Shown here one piece after another: positions 21,520 through 33,339 of a stretch of 64,000 nucleotides of DNA. The first letter of the stretch is position 1; every line of letters begins with the position of its first letter. The notes beneath the pieces are model-generated. The model had not been told where the DNA came from, did not search any database, and saw only the letters and a list, made by a program, of their open reading frames with translations. Position numbers and translations under genes: made by a program. The stretch comes from Eucalyptus grandis (Eukaryota > Streptophyta > Magnoliopsida > Myrtales > Myrtaceae): assembly GCF_016545825.1 (NCBI RefSeq), contig NC_052618.1:13383398-13447397 (forward strand), in the 5' to 3' direction.

Positions 21520-23610
21520 TCCATGGTTCTTGTATGCGTGGGTGGCTGCTACTATTGGTGCGTTTTTTCTTTGCATGAACAAAAGTGATGCACCCTCCTT
21601 TATTTCGTTAGCTCCCACCCAATGTATCATTCTCCTTGTGGAATCCCACCCCGTTCTTTGCTTTTCTTCCTATTTATATCAGTTTCTAATTTAAGAGTGT
21701 TTGAAACTGAGCAAGAATAGACTTATGAGCATGAAGAAAATCATAGCCCTTGGGGTGGTCACTCTTGCTGGTGATATTTGTATAATCCTCGTCATACCTA
21801 CATTGTTAGTATTCTCAGTACTTCCTCAAGAAGCAATCCAAAAACTACACATGAAAGAGACATCCTTAAAATATAGAAGAAACCACAATGGCACTTCAAG
21901 GCCAAAAGAGTATCATTACGCCTGCAAAGCGAAGGAAGAGAACTACGGAAGACATATCTAGGAAATGCAGCATTATTGAATGAGGTAAAATCAACATAGC
22001 TAAGCAACTCACCTAGACTGCAAACCGAGAAAATTTGAAAAGCCATGAAGGAAACATAATCAAGCCTCTGTAATATGTAGTGTTTAGCAGGAAAGCTATA
22101 TCAAGAAATGAGAGACTTTGCTAAGAGGATTGGAAGCACATAGAAAACTGCTTTCTCGAACATGCCTCAGATGGACAACAAAGCTGAATGATTAGCTTAG
22201 CTGAGTAGAACATGCCTCGCCTGTGATTTGGTTCCTATCAAGTTGGTCAAAAGACATTAATAACTTCCACAATGCCATGTTAGGAAGGTAAAGAACCCAT
22301 ATAGGCACATGAGCTATATGCCTAATGCACACACTTAAAATGTTTGGTGGATCGTTGAACCTCCCTATTTGTCATGATTCTGATTTGACTACATCAGCAA
22401 TCAAACCCCACAACAGCATATACATAAACAATGTTATATGATACAACCTCTTGGTTGAAGAGACTCATGGAGAACCAAAACATACCCCACAAGTTCTTGG
22501 TTTGTTCCTATTTGTAATGCCTAGCATGGCAATCATGAAAATGGTAACTACATTCCCACCAAATACAACAACTATGGATACTGTTGAGGGGAAGCCAATA
22601 CAGGAAAAGTGAAACTACCATACTATTCCATTAGAACCAGAAAAGACAAGGTATCAAATTTAAAGGATATACATTACTAAAGCACACAAACAATCTATTT
22701 CCATCCTACACTTGAAAAGCCACGAACAGAGAAGTTCAATCAAAATTCGCTAAAACAACAGATGCTCCGTTAACTAGTTAACAAATGAATGAAACTACAT
22801 ACTTAATCATCAGATTACTTACTACCACAAAGAATGGGCCAAAAATGGGGCATAAGGAGAAGAGAGAAATGTGTAGCGAAAGCTCGTTTAAGTGGAGTCC
22901 TTTGATTGTTATTTTTCTCTACAGTTGTTGTGGAACTTAGCACTTGAGGATATATATATTAAAACCAGTCAGTGTGGAAGACAACTCAATGGTCACCAAG
23001 TTGAACTGGAAAGAGCTTAACCAGGAATTTGAAAGGCTAAAGCTAGCTCCAAAAGTAATTGCATCACTTAACATTTCTAAATATACACAATTTACATATC
23101 GAGAAATGATGATGAAAATGTGTAGCTAGAAGCCTAGATCAAGACAATGAAACACAAGCTGGTTAAAGCTAAAAAGTGAAAATCCTACTAGATTTCATTT
23201 CGCTAGAATCCTAGATCAAGACAATGAAACACAAGCTGGTTAAAGCTAAAAAGTGAAAATCCTATGATATTTCATTTCCACAATGGATACATTCCTTGGT
23301 GGGTGGCAGAATAATTCAAGAGTTACAGATTCTGCATCAAATTGGATAAAAAAATACAAGCCTAGACATAAGATCAGGAACCGCTATGGTTTGTGTGTGA
23401 AGCCACTTAAATGAGCTACAAAATAATTCTCGCACAACTGATCTGATTTGATACTCCGGTTTTGTAGCAACCCTAATGGCGAATCCTGCAGCAACATTAT
23501 CACCATGTAAAAGTAGTAGGAAAAAAATGATAAATGCATTGAATCTAGCCTCGGTCGAAAGTAAATCAACAAATGTCAAATTTCGAGACCTCAATTTCAC
23601 ATCAGAAGCA
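21520..23610. repeat. About 2-kb tandem duplication, copy 2
   Basis: Second member of the tandem pair described at 19530. Near its right end a shorter segment, ATCAAGACAATGAAACACAAGC, itself occurs twice (23133 and 23213), giving a local 80-bp duplication. The reading IALGVVTLAGDI (about 21742-21780) is open for 86 codons here and is frameshifted relative to copy 1. No function can be given. Confidence 0.65.
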
Positions 23611-25067
23611 GCTTAAAAATCCACAAAGATACTTCCTTGAATCTCCATGATCTGTATTTCCAGAGAGCCTTTATGTTAATCTGATGTCACTAGATACATG
23701 TATACAAGAGAAACAAATGCCCCAAATGGCCTATCATCAATGACAATGCTGCCTAGGAGTGAACTTGAGGAGTTCGCCACTTTCATACACTACATTATTA
23801 CAGAATGAAGCAACACATAGTATTAATACTAATAACCATGAAGCAAAGCAGACCCAAATAAAAATTTATTCAATCCCTAGAACACCAGCGCACGTAATTA
23901 ATAAATCGAATTTGACATGACTGAATCATGGACTAATTTAAAGAATAGCAGTTCAACAATAGGTCACCGATCAAAGTTTATGAGGGCAAAGAGTGTCATT
24001 GAATAGCAAAAGCAATTACTACTTTGGAACAAGACAAGCATGTCCAGAATTTGCAAATGATTGCTTACGTTGTCAAACAAAAGAAGGCAGGAAAAGGATG
24101 AAGGAGACATGAAGCCTCCTGAGGCTAATACCAAACATTACAAGCTGAGTTGATCAGTGTAATAACAATGGCCTACATTATTATATTGAGCATAGGGGTC
24201 ATGATGGTACCGTCATATTCTCAACTGAAAAGGAGACTTGAGTAAACGTCAATTAGATTTGCAACCACGTAACCTATCCACTCCTTGACGAGAAGGCCTT
24301 CAAATAATGCAACTAACACACATTAAGAAATTGGTGACTGCAAATCTGGAAAAAGCAGAGGAAGAGGAAGAACTCCGGTTGGAGGGACATACCGGAGATG
24401 TCACACCGCTCATGAGCGACTCTCATGTCACATGGCATGGACAATTCTCACGTTCCATAGACCCTAAGGGTGATGAGTAATCTCATGAGGCTGGATTCGG
24501 CAAAGCTTCCTCCAGTTGGGATTGCGACATCTTCATAGAGCTTGGGAGAGTCGGGCATCGACTCTTGCTGCAGCTCCTCTTGAAACTATAGAGACTGATA
24601 TATCACCAGTTGACATGCAGTTCATCTTTACAGCAGAATTTATAATGTGTTCAATCGCCTGCATAGCGAAATTAAAGGTCATAAAATCCACGACAGGCCT
24701 GAGACCATAGAAAGCAATGCTGACTTTAACTCAAGAGAAGCCAGCCTCTGTGATAACAGTATCAACAACCCTCTGTGATAATAGTATCAACAACCCTCTC
24801 AGGTCCATACTTCTACCAAAGAAAAGAACCTTTAGACACATCGAAAGACTCTAGGATCTGCAGACATTTCCTCATCAAACACAGCATTCATAGCCTCTCT
24901 CACAATCATCTATTTGCCTGCAGTAGCATTACTACGTAATGGCATTTCTGTGGCACAACTCTTCCACAGCCTTTCTCTCGACAACACAGCTTCCAAGCCT
25001 CTAGCAGTGGCTTTTCATATTAGAGTCGACAACATCATGCCCTCTTGAACTCGAACTTGCTCTCACT
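23611..25067 (-). repeat. Segmental duplication block A with E1-beta remnant (partner 61300-63880)
   Basis: TCTCCATGATCTGTATTTCCAGAG (23642) matches 61338, GAATGAAGCAACACATAGTATT (23802) matches 62583, CATGTCCAGAATTTG (24038) matches 62850, and TTCCTCCAG-TGGGAT (24508) matches 63350. The partner carries a 1.1-kb hAT insertion that is absent here: position 23731-23738 (CTATCATC) is the corresponding empty site. This block itself is cut by an LTR-like insertion at 25068. The continuation of the same block is found after 28131. Confidence 0.8.
24555..24960 (-). pseudogene. PDHB: Pyruvate dehydrogenase E1 beta subunit, pseudogene copy 1
   Basis: Minus-strand reading gives IVREAMNAVFDEEMSADPRV, then after a gap [52 protein letters not shown] and a degraded [10 protein letters not shown]. 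This is the thiamine-diphosphate enzyme half of E1 of the mitochondrial (or plastid) pyruvate dehydrogenase complex; the FMTFNF-MQAIDHIINSAAK run is diagnostic of the beta subunit. About 25 bp around the VVDT-ITE codons is duplicated in tandem (24750-24800). The MGEEVG segment is lost, and stops break the frame. Sequence to the left (24360-24550) is conserved in copy 2 but does not look like E1-beta, so the fragment is about 110 of the usual 330-370 residues. Confidence 0.8.
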
Positions 25068-28000
25068 TGTGACATCCCGATTTTCCAATTCTATTTTCAA
25101 TAAATTGAGACGAGCATTTCGTTGGCACACATATAGTTCCTTTCCTTGAGTCGGCCACTCATTTGAAAACTAGTCTATCGGGTGAAGCCGTTAAGAAATT
25201 CTAATGCATCAGACTCGAGAATTTGACTAGGAAGCGATTTTTTGACCGAGCTAATCTGCAATGGTCATTACGGCACAATTAAAAATCGATTAGAGATCGG
25301 AGATAGGTCGACTCGACAGAGGCATGTGATCAGGTGTGGGTGATTCCACCGGATTGCACAATTCTTGTCGATCGGCACTGGACCGACTTTTTTATCGATT
25401 GGGTACCCTGTGTTCGTATTTGAAACCTTGAGATTACCCCGACAATTGAAAGACACCAATGTTTCAAAGATGTACATTGTGGCTTGCGATGATCAACCAC
25501 AGGTCAAATGCAGGAAATTTTTTAAAGGCTACCCGGTAGGTTGGGCCGCACTAGCATCGTGCCAAAGTGAAATTAACCGTGGAATTGAGATCGAATTCAG
25601 AAATGGTGAGTCTGGGTGTGTCACAAATCATTTTAGGAATATTGACTAATCTTCGGAAGATTTTTCATGCAAGCCGAGTTTTTCAGCAAAGAGAATGGCT
25701 AATTTGGCTCGAGAAATTAGTAGGCCCGCTTTTGGTTGTACTTTTGGGACTCAAGTTGGTTCTATGGTTAAGTAATTACGTAAATTGAAATGTGTTGATA
25801 TTTGATTAATTTTATGGATTTCAATTTGGTTCAATTGAAAGAAAATTTGAAGAAATTGGATGTATAAGGATTTGGACCCCGGCGGAAATGATATTGCACC
25901 CATTGAAGAATGTTGTGGAGAGGAGATAGTGGAAGATGACATCATGCGGGTGATGTCATGCTGATTGAAGCCAAGGATTGAGGGCTTGACAAGTGGAGGG
26001 TGGGGGATTTAATCTCTAAAAAGGAGGCCATCACCATCATCTTCAACCTTGGGAAGGAGAGAGAGGAGGGGGGGCGGGCCGGCGAAGGGGCTCGCTGTCG
26101 ACCAGCCAGCTGTGTGCGCTTCCCTGCCGTCCGTCGTTGTCGTGCCGAGCCGCTGTTGCCGCCACGTCATCCCGCGCCCGCCAGCCACTGCGACCGTCTC
26201 TCCTTCGCTCGGCCCCACCGTCTGTTGCTCGAGATCTCGGATCTGGTAGGACGCCGGGTAGAAGTAGCAGCCGACGTCGCGAGGGAGCCGTCGCTCGCCG
26301 CACGCCATCCTCGCCTCGCGTCGCTCGTCGCCGCTCGTCGTCTCGCACTCCGCCACTACTGTGCTCGCCCGCGCTTGGCCGACGCCCAGCTGCGTCTACC
26401 TCTGTCCGTGAGTTCCAAGAGCTACCGGAGCTCGTCCCAGCCACCGTGAGGCCTCGCCTGGCCGCCGCCTCGCCCGTCCGAGCTACCGCCTCCTTCCTCC
26501 GCCGTTCCTCCGCCCATTCCGACCCGAACCAGCTGCCATTTGGCCCTCCTCCGCCCGTGAACAGCAGCTGCAGAAAATGGGTATGGCAGCCCGTGTTTGG
26601 CCCGTTTTGGCCATCTTTCCGAGCCCGGATGCTCGGCCCGCCTTAAGGAAAGTTGATCCTCACGTCATCCCCGTCGTTTTGGCTTGCTCAGCTCACTAAT
26701 CGGGTGAGTTTAGCTCACTAAACCTTGATTAGACGGTTAATGATGCCTTAAGTGTGCTTAGCCTAAGTTAAGTAAGCTTGGGTAATTAGTTTAGTTTATT
26801 TAATTGTGAATGAGATTAAGATGTTTGTTTAATTTAAAGCATTTTAATTAAAGGCTAAGAGAGTTTATTTAATAATAAACCTTGATGGGACATAATAGGA
26901 TTTTAATTTTGAATTATTTAATTGCTTCGAAATTCTGGAAATTATAATATTATATTTAATCCGAAATTATTAAAATATTATTATTTTAAAAAAACAGAAA
27001 TATTATTTTTGATCCCGGTTGCGCAGAATTTCGTGCCGATCACTGCTGTGCATTTAGAATTTGAAATTGATGATTGGTTATGGCAAATTGAGTGTGATTG
27101 CGATAAATAGGGATTCTTTATAAAATCCCAAGTGTCGAAATTGATGGGAGATTGGCCGTGATTAACCACCTATTAGAATTCATGCCCAATGGGGCCGTGA
27201 TTAACCACTTATTAGAGGTCGTGCCCAGTGGGGCCGTGATTCGCCACCTGATAAAGGTCGCACCCAGTGGGGCCGTGAATTGCCACCTGATAAAGGTCGC
27301 GCCCAGTGGGGCCGTGAATTGCCACTTGATAAAGGTCGCGCCCAACCGGGCCGTGAATTACCACCTATTAGAGGTCGTGCCCATCGGGCCGAGATCTATC
27401 ACCTTTTAAAGGTTGTGCCGAGTGGGGCTGTTATGCCACTAATTCTAATTTTGCTGAGTGGGGCCGTGATTGAGAGAAATGATTGATTTGCTAGAATAAC
27501 ATATAATCGGCCGAGTCGATTGATCGCTGAGACGATCCAAGTGGTTGAATTGTTATGATGATGTGATTGTACCACAATTGTTTGGTTATCATAATTGCAC
27601 GTGGTTGAATTATACAAATTGTGCTGACCTGCAGGAAGGAATTGAGGTGAGGTAAGTTCTCTGTGTGATGTGGCTAGGCCACCCTTGGGCGTATTTTCTT
27701 TCTAATAAGGGTTTAGGGGGTTGAACTTGCTGAGACATTGTCTCATCCCGGTTTGGGGATTACAATTTCAAGTCCTTGGTGGACGGAGCGGCTAGATAGC
27801 TTTGGTTGGCCTTGAGGAGTTGTAGAGGTGAAGTCATAAGGATTGGAGAGCGTGTCCGACTTGTTGGTTTCAGGATAGTTCCCCTTTTGTCGAGTTGGTC
27901 TATTTTGTAGACAATCCAGTATTGTATTTAAACCTATGTGTTTGTAAATGAGTGTTTGCTATTGTGATTGATTGCCTGCTTTTTTATCCCAAGTTAAATG

Positions 28001-28130
28001 TTGTCAGGGGATTTGTTTCGCTTCCGCATGCGTAAAGAAATAAATGGGTCGGCGACGTATCTGGGATGTCACATATTTGATCGACTGCAATGGGATGTGC
28101 ACGTGCTCGGGGTTCGGGGCGTGACATCCC
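25068..28130. mobile_element. LTR-like insertion of 3.06 kb (probable solo LTR, Ty3/Gypsy Tekay-like)
   Basis: The block A/B alignment is broken here: CTTGCTCTCACT continues after the insertion as CACTGCCAGATAAAGC, whereas the partner at 63863 reads straight through. The inserted segment begins TGTGACATCCCG and ends GGTTCGGGGCGTGACATCCC. TGTGACATCCCG at the start and GGGGCGTGACA at the end are familiar from plant Gypsy (Tekay/Del) LTRs. CACT is present on both sides, a possible 4-bp target duplication if TCCC is counted as element; with canonical TG...CA ends no clean duplication is seen. It holds a GC-rich island (26050-26650), a minisatellite (27155-27475) and AT-rich spacer. No reverse-transcriptase or integrase reading was found. 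Confidence 0.7.
27155..27475 (+). repeat. 39-bp minisatellite of about eight units inside the LTR-like insertion
   Basis: Units of the form GCCGTGAATTGCCACCTGAT + AAAGGTCGCGCCCAGTGGG repeat about eight times with point changes. Because 39 is a multiple of three, one frame stays open across the array, giving a 13-residue repeat of the form V-x-x-H-L-x-K/E-V-x-P-S-G-A. The central units (27230-27350) are the most alike, and the outer ones have diverged, as expected for unequal crossing over. Confidence 0.88.
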
Positions 28131-29200
28131 CACTGCCAGATAAAGCTCACTAATTCTCTCTCTCTCTCTCTCTCTCTCTCGAACGAGTATCCTTGGAAAC
28201 AGAGTCCAGCTTGGTCATTCCATCAAACACCTTCCTTGCAAACTCGACGGATTTTTTCTCCAACCAATTTTTTTTTTTTTTTCGCATCTCTCTCTAGCTT
28301 TGTATTCCCCTGATTCATCTCCAACAATTCAGATCATCCCCACAGTAAACCACACCATGAGATTCCACATTCGAGTTGCGGCCACTCTGATTCAAGTCCT
28401 CGCTTTCCTATCCTTGCCAATGTTTGGACCAGATTTATCTGTGGCCGGGCCATCTCGGGCTTACGCAGCCATCGCCGTTGAACCATCAACAGGACCATTT
28501 CATGTCTGATTGAACTTCCAAGTCAAATTCCAATTCACTCCAGCATACGTCTTGTCGACTCTTTGCTTCGTTCTGCTCGCTCCCACTTCATTGCCGCCTT
28601 TCGAATTCCATTATTTCGCCCATCTATGCCGCGGAAAGGGGGAAGCTGGGTGGTGTTCACTATTTACAAGAGCCTTTTATCCGATTGCCAAGGCTGAGGT
28701 TGGATGGATCATGAGCCATTATTTCGCCCATCTATGCCGCGCGGAAAGGGGGAAGCCGGGTGGTGTTCACTGTTTACAAGAGCCTTTTATCCGATTGCCA
28801 AGGCTGAGGTTGGATGGATCATCATCATCATCATCATCATCATCATCTGGATACGATCCGCCGATTCGAAGGATGAGATTCTTTGGGTTTCGCTCTCGGC
28901 ACCTCCACCGGTCAACGTCGCTCCTTCAACCGGGCGGTTGAGGCCGATCTGAGTCGTCATCATCCGAGAAGATATGCCGAGCGTGAAGATTGGCAGCGGT
29001 GAATACGAAGAAAAAACGACGGAGAATAAAAAAATAAAAAAAAGGCGCGAAGCGAAGCGAGGGGGTGGGTGGAGATGTTTCAGATTTTGTGGGAAAACGG
29101 GGCAAACGAGTGAAGCTAGTGGTTGTTCTTTGGATGAAGAAGGAATTGAATTTGAAAATAAAAGAGAATAAAAGGAAAAATGAACCCACCGTCGTTTCCG
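28131..29200. repeat. Third copy of the CT-leader repeat unit, continuing block A
   Basis: After the LTR-like insertion the block resumes with a (TC)n tract (28153-28181), then ACCTTCCTTGCAAACTCGA, CACCATGAGATTCCACATT and GTTGGATGGATCAT. These match 4990-5990 and 52050-52830. The reverse reading EFARKVFDGMTKLDSVSK (about 28245-28180) recurs at 63940-64000 and, altered, at 53200-53250, so it may be real coding; I do not recognise the protein. A 108-bp segment is tandemly duplicated at 28609-28824, followed by an ATC microsatellite (28819-28848). Confidence 0.7.
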
Positions 29201-29279
29201 AAAAAGTCGGCAAAAAACTCCAAATTATATTTATTTTTGTCGCATTTATTTTTGTTTTTGTTACGCAAAAGCTCAAAAT

Positions 29280-30714
29280 GATGTATATGGCATATTTACT
29301 CTAGTTCTTATGATGTCAAAAATCCTTAATTTGTACAAATATGATATATTTATCTTATGTCAAGATTTTGTCTTATGAATTCTATATTTTTATTTTTTTG
29401 GTCGAAGTTGTTCTTATTTCATTGACGTCAACACCATTTACATTTCGTTGTTCATTTAGGTAGTGTTTTTTTTTTTTTTTAACGATACCCATTGACAGAG
29501 GATGAATGTATCATATAAATATAGTTTGGAATCTTTGGTGGCATAAAAAAAATTAAGATGGATGTGTCGCAGTGGGCATATTTTAGGATTTTTAGTGGTT
29601 TTCCTCCTTTTTTTTCTCAACTTCATCAATAATCAATCACAACTCAAAATCGAGAATGCATCGATCTCTCTTTACTTGTCCCCTATCGGTCATCGCCGAG
29701 CTTCCATCACCCTGTCCCTCCTACACATCCTTGGTGGTGATTATGTCGGATGTTCTTGTCCCCTTTATTGTTAGGAAGGCACTTTTGATTGCTCGTATAA
29801 TGAATTTGCAGCTTAAAATTCGCTTTCATAAATTATAAGAGTATGCTTCTTGTGACTTGTTCTAGCTTGAATGAACCGTACTTTAATATCACTTGTGAAA
29901 GGAAAATTCCACTTTTCTTTCTCATAATTTCAATTCCAAAGAAATATATTTAATTTCCACAGGTCTATTGGCTTGAGATTTCAAATTAAATTTCCTATCA
30001 TTGGAAAATTGACCCATTGTCATTTCCGGTTAATGGCGTACGACGACTGATGGCATAGGAAATGATGGGATTCTGATTTAAGCGATCTTCGGCTAGGAAT
30101 GGGTTGTGGCCTTATTAGCAAATAGGGTGGGCCAAGGGGGCTATAGCCGACCAAGCTTGATGCACTTACAATGAGATTTCATCTAGGGAGAGCTAAGTGA
30201 GTTGGGCCACGAACCAGAAGAGCGCCCCTTTTTTAACACCCATCATTTTCTAAGAGTTCTTATTTTTAATTAGTTTATCATTTATTTTTTTATCCAGTCT
30301 TTTTAACTGCTTTTTGTTGTTTTTGCTATTTTCCATTTTTGTAATTTTACAAGGACGGACGCTTGAGTTGTTGATAAAAATTCAGGTGTAGACAACATAT
30401 GTGATAACACTAAAGTTAGTGCCATGGAAAACTCAGTGCTGTTGTAAAATTGTTGTTTAACAAGTGTATTATGCATTGATTAACACATTCCTTGTAAATA
30501 TTTTCCACAAAACCAAAAATAATAATTAAGGATAAAAAGAAAAAGGCCCTCCCTCCTTAAGATTAGTCAAATTTAATAGTATAGGAATCAAAATTACATT
30601 CTATATTGGCATTACCGAAATTTTTTTGTTGAATTGTTACTCCTCCATCTTCTTGCGAACTCATCTTTAGCTTTGATACCCACGAAGCATTTTGAAACTA
30701 AACAATAACTAAGG
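29280..30714. other. AT-rich spacer, nothing recognised
   Basis: Low-complexity A/T-rich DNA with a poly-T run at 29467-29480. Short ORFs at 29562 and 29656 show no family features. A motif ending AAAAATTCAGGTGTAGACAACA (about 30377-30398) loosely resembles 18556-18587, probably one more dispersed repeat. Confidence 0.4.
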
Positions 30715-30846
30715 TATGAAACTCCTTAAACATTAATGGTCAGATTAATTACTTCCACGAAAACCAGGACAAAAATTGAGCATGGGGATGAGAGAGAGTG
30801 CGTAGTGAAAGCTTGTTTAAGTGGAGTCTAATCATTATTTTCCTCT
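30715..30846. repeat. Dispersed repeat shared with 20755 and 22795
   Basis: TTACTTCCACGAAAACCAGGACAAAAATTGAGCATGGGGATGAGAG and AAAGCTTGTTTAAGTGGAGTC...TATTTTCCTCTATAG match two sites inside the 2-kb tandem pair (20783-20862 and 22815-22925). It ends exactly where the BAHD coding fragment begins, after a T-rich stretch and AG, so it looks like intron sequence with its acceptor, or a mobile repeat that landed there. Confidence 0.55.
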
Positions 30847-31107
30847 ATAGCAGTATTGGTCAAGTTCTATCCATTTGCAGGGAGACACGTCGTGGGGAGT
30901 GACGGGAAGATGGTGATGAGATGCAGGAGAGAAGGTAACCTGTTCGTCGAAGGGATGTTGGAGGACGACGTTGGAATGCTGGGCGACATCAGCGTCATCG
31001 ATCCGCCAACGCTGCGAAAACTCATGAACAACAGTGATGGAGCCCAAACCATATTGGAAAAAACCTTTGCCGACAGTGCGGATAATGTTTTTACGAATAA
31101 GACTTGA
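30847..31107 (+). pseudogene. BAHD acyltransferase N-terminal fragment
   Basis: The reading VLVKFYPFAGRHVVGSDGK, then RCRREGNLFVEGMLEDDVG and LGDISVIDPPTLRKLM is the L-x-x-F-YPFAGR segment followed by the C-x-x-EG-x-x-FVE segment found about residues 70-130 of BAHD acyltransferases (cytosolic enzymes that move acyl groups from CoA to alcohols or amines in specialised metabolism). The frame stays open 83 codons and ends TGA at 31105. The first 60-70 residues, the catalytic HXXXD and the DFGWG motif are all absent, so it cannot act as an enzyme. The upstream T-rich stretch ending in CTATAG could be a splice acceptor, but no matching upstream exon was found. Confidence 0.75.
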
Positions 31108-31289
31108 GATTATATTGTGTACTGAATGTATAGTCTGAGAGCACAAATTTTGACAGGTTAATATGGATGACTTTAGAATGATGCACGCTTAAGGGTGCAG
31201 ATTATAAGTCCTAAATTTAGCAAATACTTTCAAATTTCATTCTATGTGCTTATATTATGGTCTTTCATATTTATATATTGCTTGTGCAA

Positions 31290-31780
31290 ATATGATTGCG
31301 GGAAGCCAATTCTCTTTGCAATTTTGCATGGATATATTGAGGGAAATAATTGAATACAAATCTTTGGTGTTCAGACAAATCGTGCATCGTGAAGCCAAGT
31401 ATCCATTACATCTCGTCAAAAAGATGAGAACTAAATTACATTTAACTTATTCTCTGTCAAGTCTGAGATGCAATCACAAGAGTTTAGTGGTGCCACTTGT
31501 AATTTTATAAGCCATTTTTTTTGTTGCATCCGATCTTTCAATTGGTGTTGAATTGAAGGACATCTTTACAAGTAGTAGACACTTGAAAATATGAGTTCCT
31601 ATTAATCGATAAGTATCACATGGCGAATGATTTGATTTTATGACAGCATTCAATACTCTTAGTTTATACTTTCATTTTCTATAACATCCTTATTAAAGTT
31701 ATAAATTTTTGAGAAAGCAGCCATGCATTATTACCCCAATGCCATGATTAAACCATTTGTGCAAAAATGGATCCATATGT
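31290..31780 (+). pseudogene. Decayed REM-type B3 gene relic, copy 1
   Basis: GGGAAATAATTGAATACAAATC...TTCAGACAAATCGTGCATCGTGAAGCCAAG aligns with 49062-49118 of the B3 pseudogene (ATTCAGGAAATTAAGC...TCATGGATGGTGAAGCCAAG) and with 32800-32875. The B3 residues SWMVKP of the better copy have decayed to VHREAKY. What follows (CATTACATCTCGTCAAAAAG, TATAAGCC) is shared only with the next relic. Coding content is almost gone. Confidence 0.45.
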
Positions 31781-32769
31781 ATTCGTTTGTTGGTCATTGG
31801 AAAAAAGCTATGCATGTGGCTCATGTTTAGGAGATCCAATAATTTGACTGAAATTAGATATTGGGGTGTCCTCACTCCCAGTCGAGTCCACATTTGATAA
31901 TGACGAGGCTTGAGCTATTACTACCTCATCCATTGATAATTCGAGGCTTTAGCTGCCCGACCAAACAATGATAACGTTTATCTAAGATTAAATAGCCTCG
32001 TTTCATGTAATTTTAGTTCACATCACACCATCACCCTTACATATAAGATAATCGGTCATGATTAGATTGACATGTGAAACAAATGAGACAAAACTTGGCC
32101 GAGAGAACTTGATTACACTATTCCTCAAAGAGTTAAGATTAAATTGGTTCAATTGAAATGTTTAAAACTCGATTACATTCCATATAATATGTTTAATACT
32201 GCTTGTGCAATTTTCTCAGCATACCAAAACACTAGTACCTCGAATTTGATGAAAATAGAAGATTCTTGTGTATGTCTTCATATTGATCGTGACACAATCT
32301 TAACCTCGTAGATTTCATAATATCTCAAATAAATTGATAATTTGCTCTTGTCAATTTTGATCGTCTAATTTGATGTCCTCCCTTGATCGTGAAACTCTAT
32401 TTCCACACGTGAAAAACTCTATGCTATTAATGTAATTAGATAAAGTGATGTTTCGAAGATATTTGGGTTTCAACATTTATCATATGGATCTCAAGTGAAG
32501 ATCACATAATAGAAAGTGTGAGATCATTTGGGCTTAGGAGGATAGGGTTCATGCAATTAAAAAACCATTTTGTTTTTGCAAAATTTGGCTCTGATGGGAA
32601 TAAGGAACATCCTTCACTCATCTGCCAAGCTCAATATGATCTTTTCTATTTTCTTATTTTTACAATTGTTTAAGTTGAAATAGCTCATCTTTTTTCATTT
32701 TATCTAATTTTTCTCATCGTCTGTGTTTATATTTTGATTTTTTGTATTTATACATTGCTTTTCAAATAT
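31781..32769. other. AT-rich spacer between two B3 relics
   Basis: No recognisable coding sequence, structured RNA or repeat unit beyond scattered A/T runs. It separates the two diverged copies of the 0.5-kb relic, which lie about 1.48 kb apart. Confidence 0.4.
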
Positions 32770-33260
32770 GCATGTGGGCAGATAATTCTCTTTGCATTAT
32801 TCAAGGAATCTATTAAAAAAATAATCGAATTGCAACTCTTAGGCATTTAAACAAATCGTGCATGATGGAGCCGAAGGTCCATCACATCTTGTCAAAAAGT
32901 TGAGGACTGAATTATATTTACCTTATTCTCTACCAACTATAATCATGAGAGTTTGGTAGTGTCTCTTGTACTTTTATAAGCCGTGTTTTTTTTTTCTCGT
33001 ATTGCTATCTTTTGACATAGTTTTTAGTTAAATCGCATCTTTTACAAATGACAAGTACTTAAAAATATGAGACCCTATTAACGATGAGCATTTTATGTCA
33101 CATGATTTGATGATGGCATTCAGTTCTCTTACTCTATAATTTCGTTTTCTATGGCATCATTATTAAAGTTATTATTTCCGAGAAGGCTACAATGCATAAT
33201 TTCCCCAGTCCAAGATTGAACCATGTATGCAAAAGTGGGGTCCATATGTACTATTTTGTC
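32770..33260 (+). pseudogene. Decayed REM-type B3 gene relic, copy 2
   Basis: Direct repeat of 31290-31780: AAATCGTGCATGATGGAGCCGAAGGTCCATCACATCTTGTCAAAAAG, then CTTTTATAAGCCGTG, then CATTATTAAAGTTATTATTTCCGAGAAGGCT, then GAACCATGTATGCAAAAGTGG, all in the same order. Identity is perhaps three quarters by eye. Stops are frequent and no open frame remains. Confidence 0.45.
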
Positions 33261-33339
33261 TTATAGAGCTCTATCGTTGGAGAATATATTTGCATGTTGC
33301 TTAGGCCCAGAAGAAGCAATTATTTAACTTGACATTAAA

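Noticed and set aside
26000..26646. Overlapping Arg/Ser-rich ORFs of 115-169 codons
   Set aside because: GC-rich island inside the second LTR-like insertion; open in most frames by composition alone.
27155..27475. 39-bp repeats as a CRISPR array
   Set aside because: Units are contiguous with no unique spacers, in a eukaryotic LTR context.
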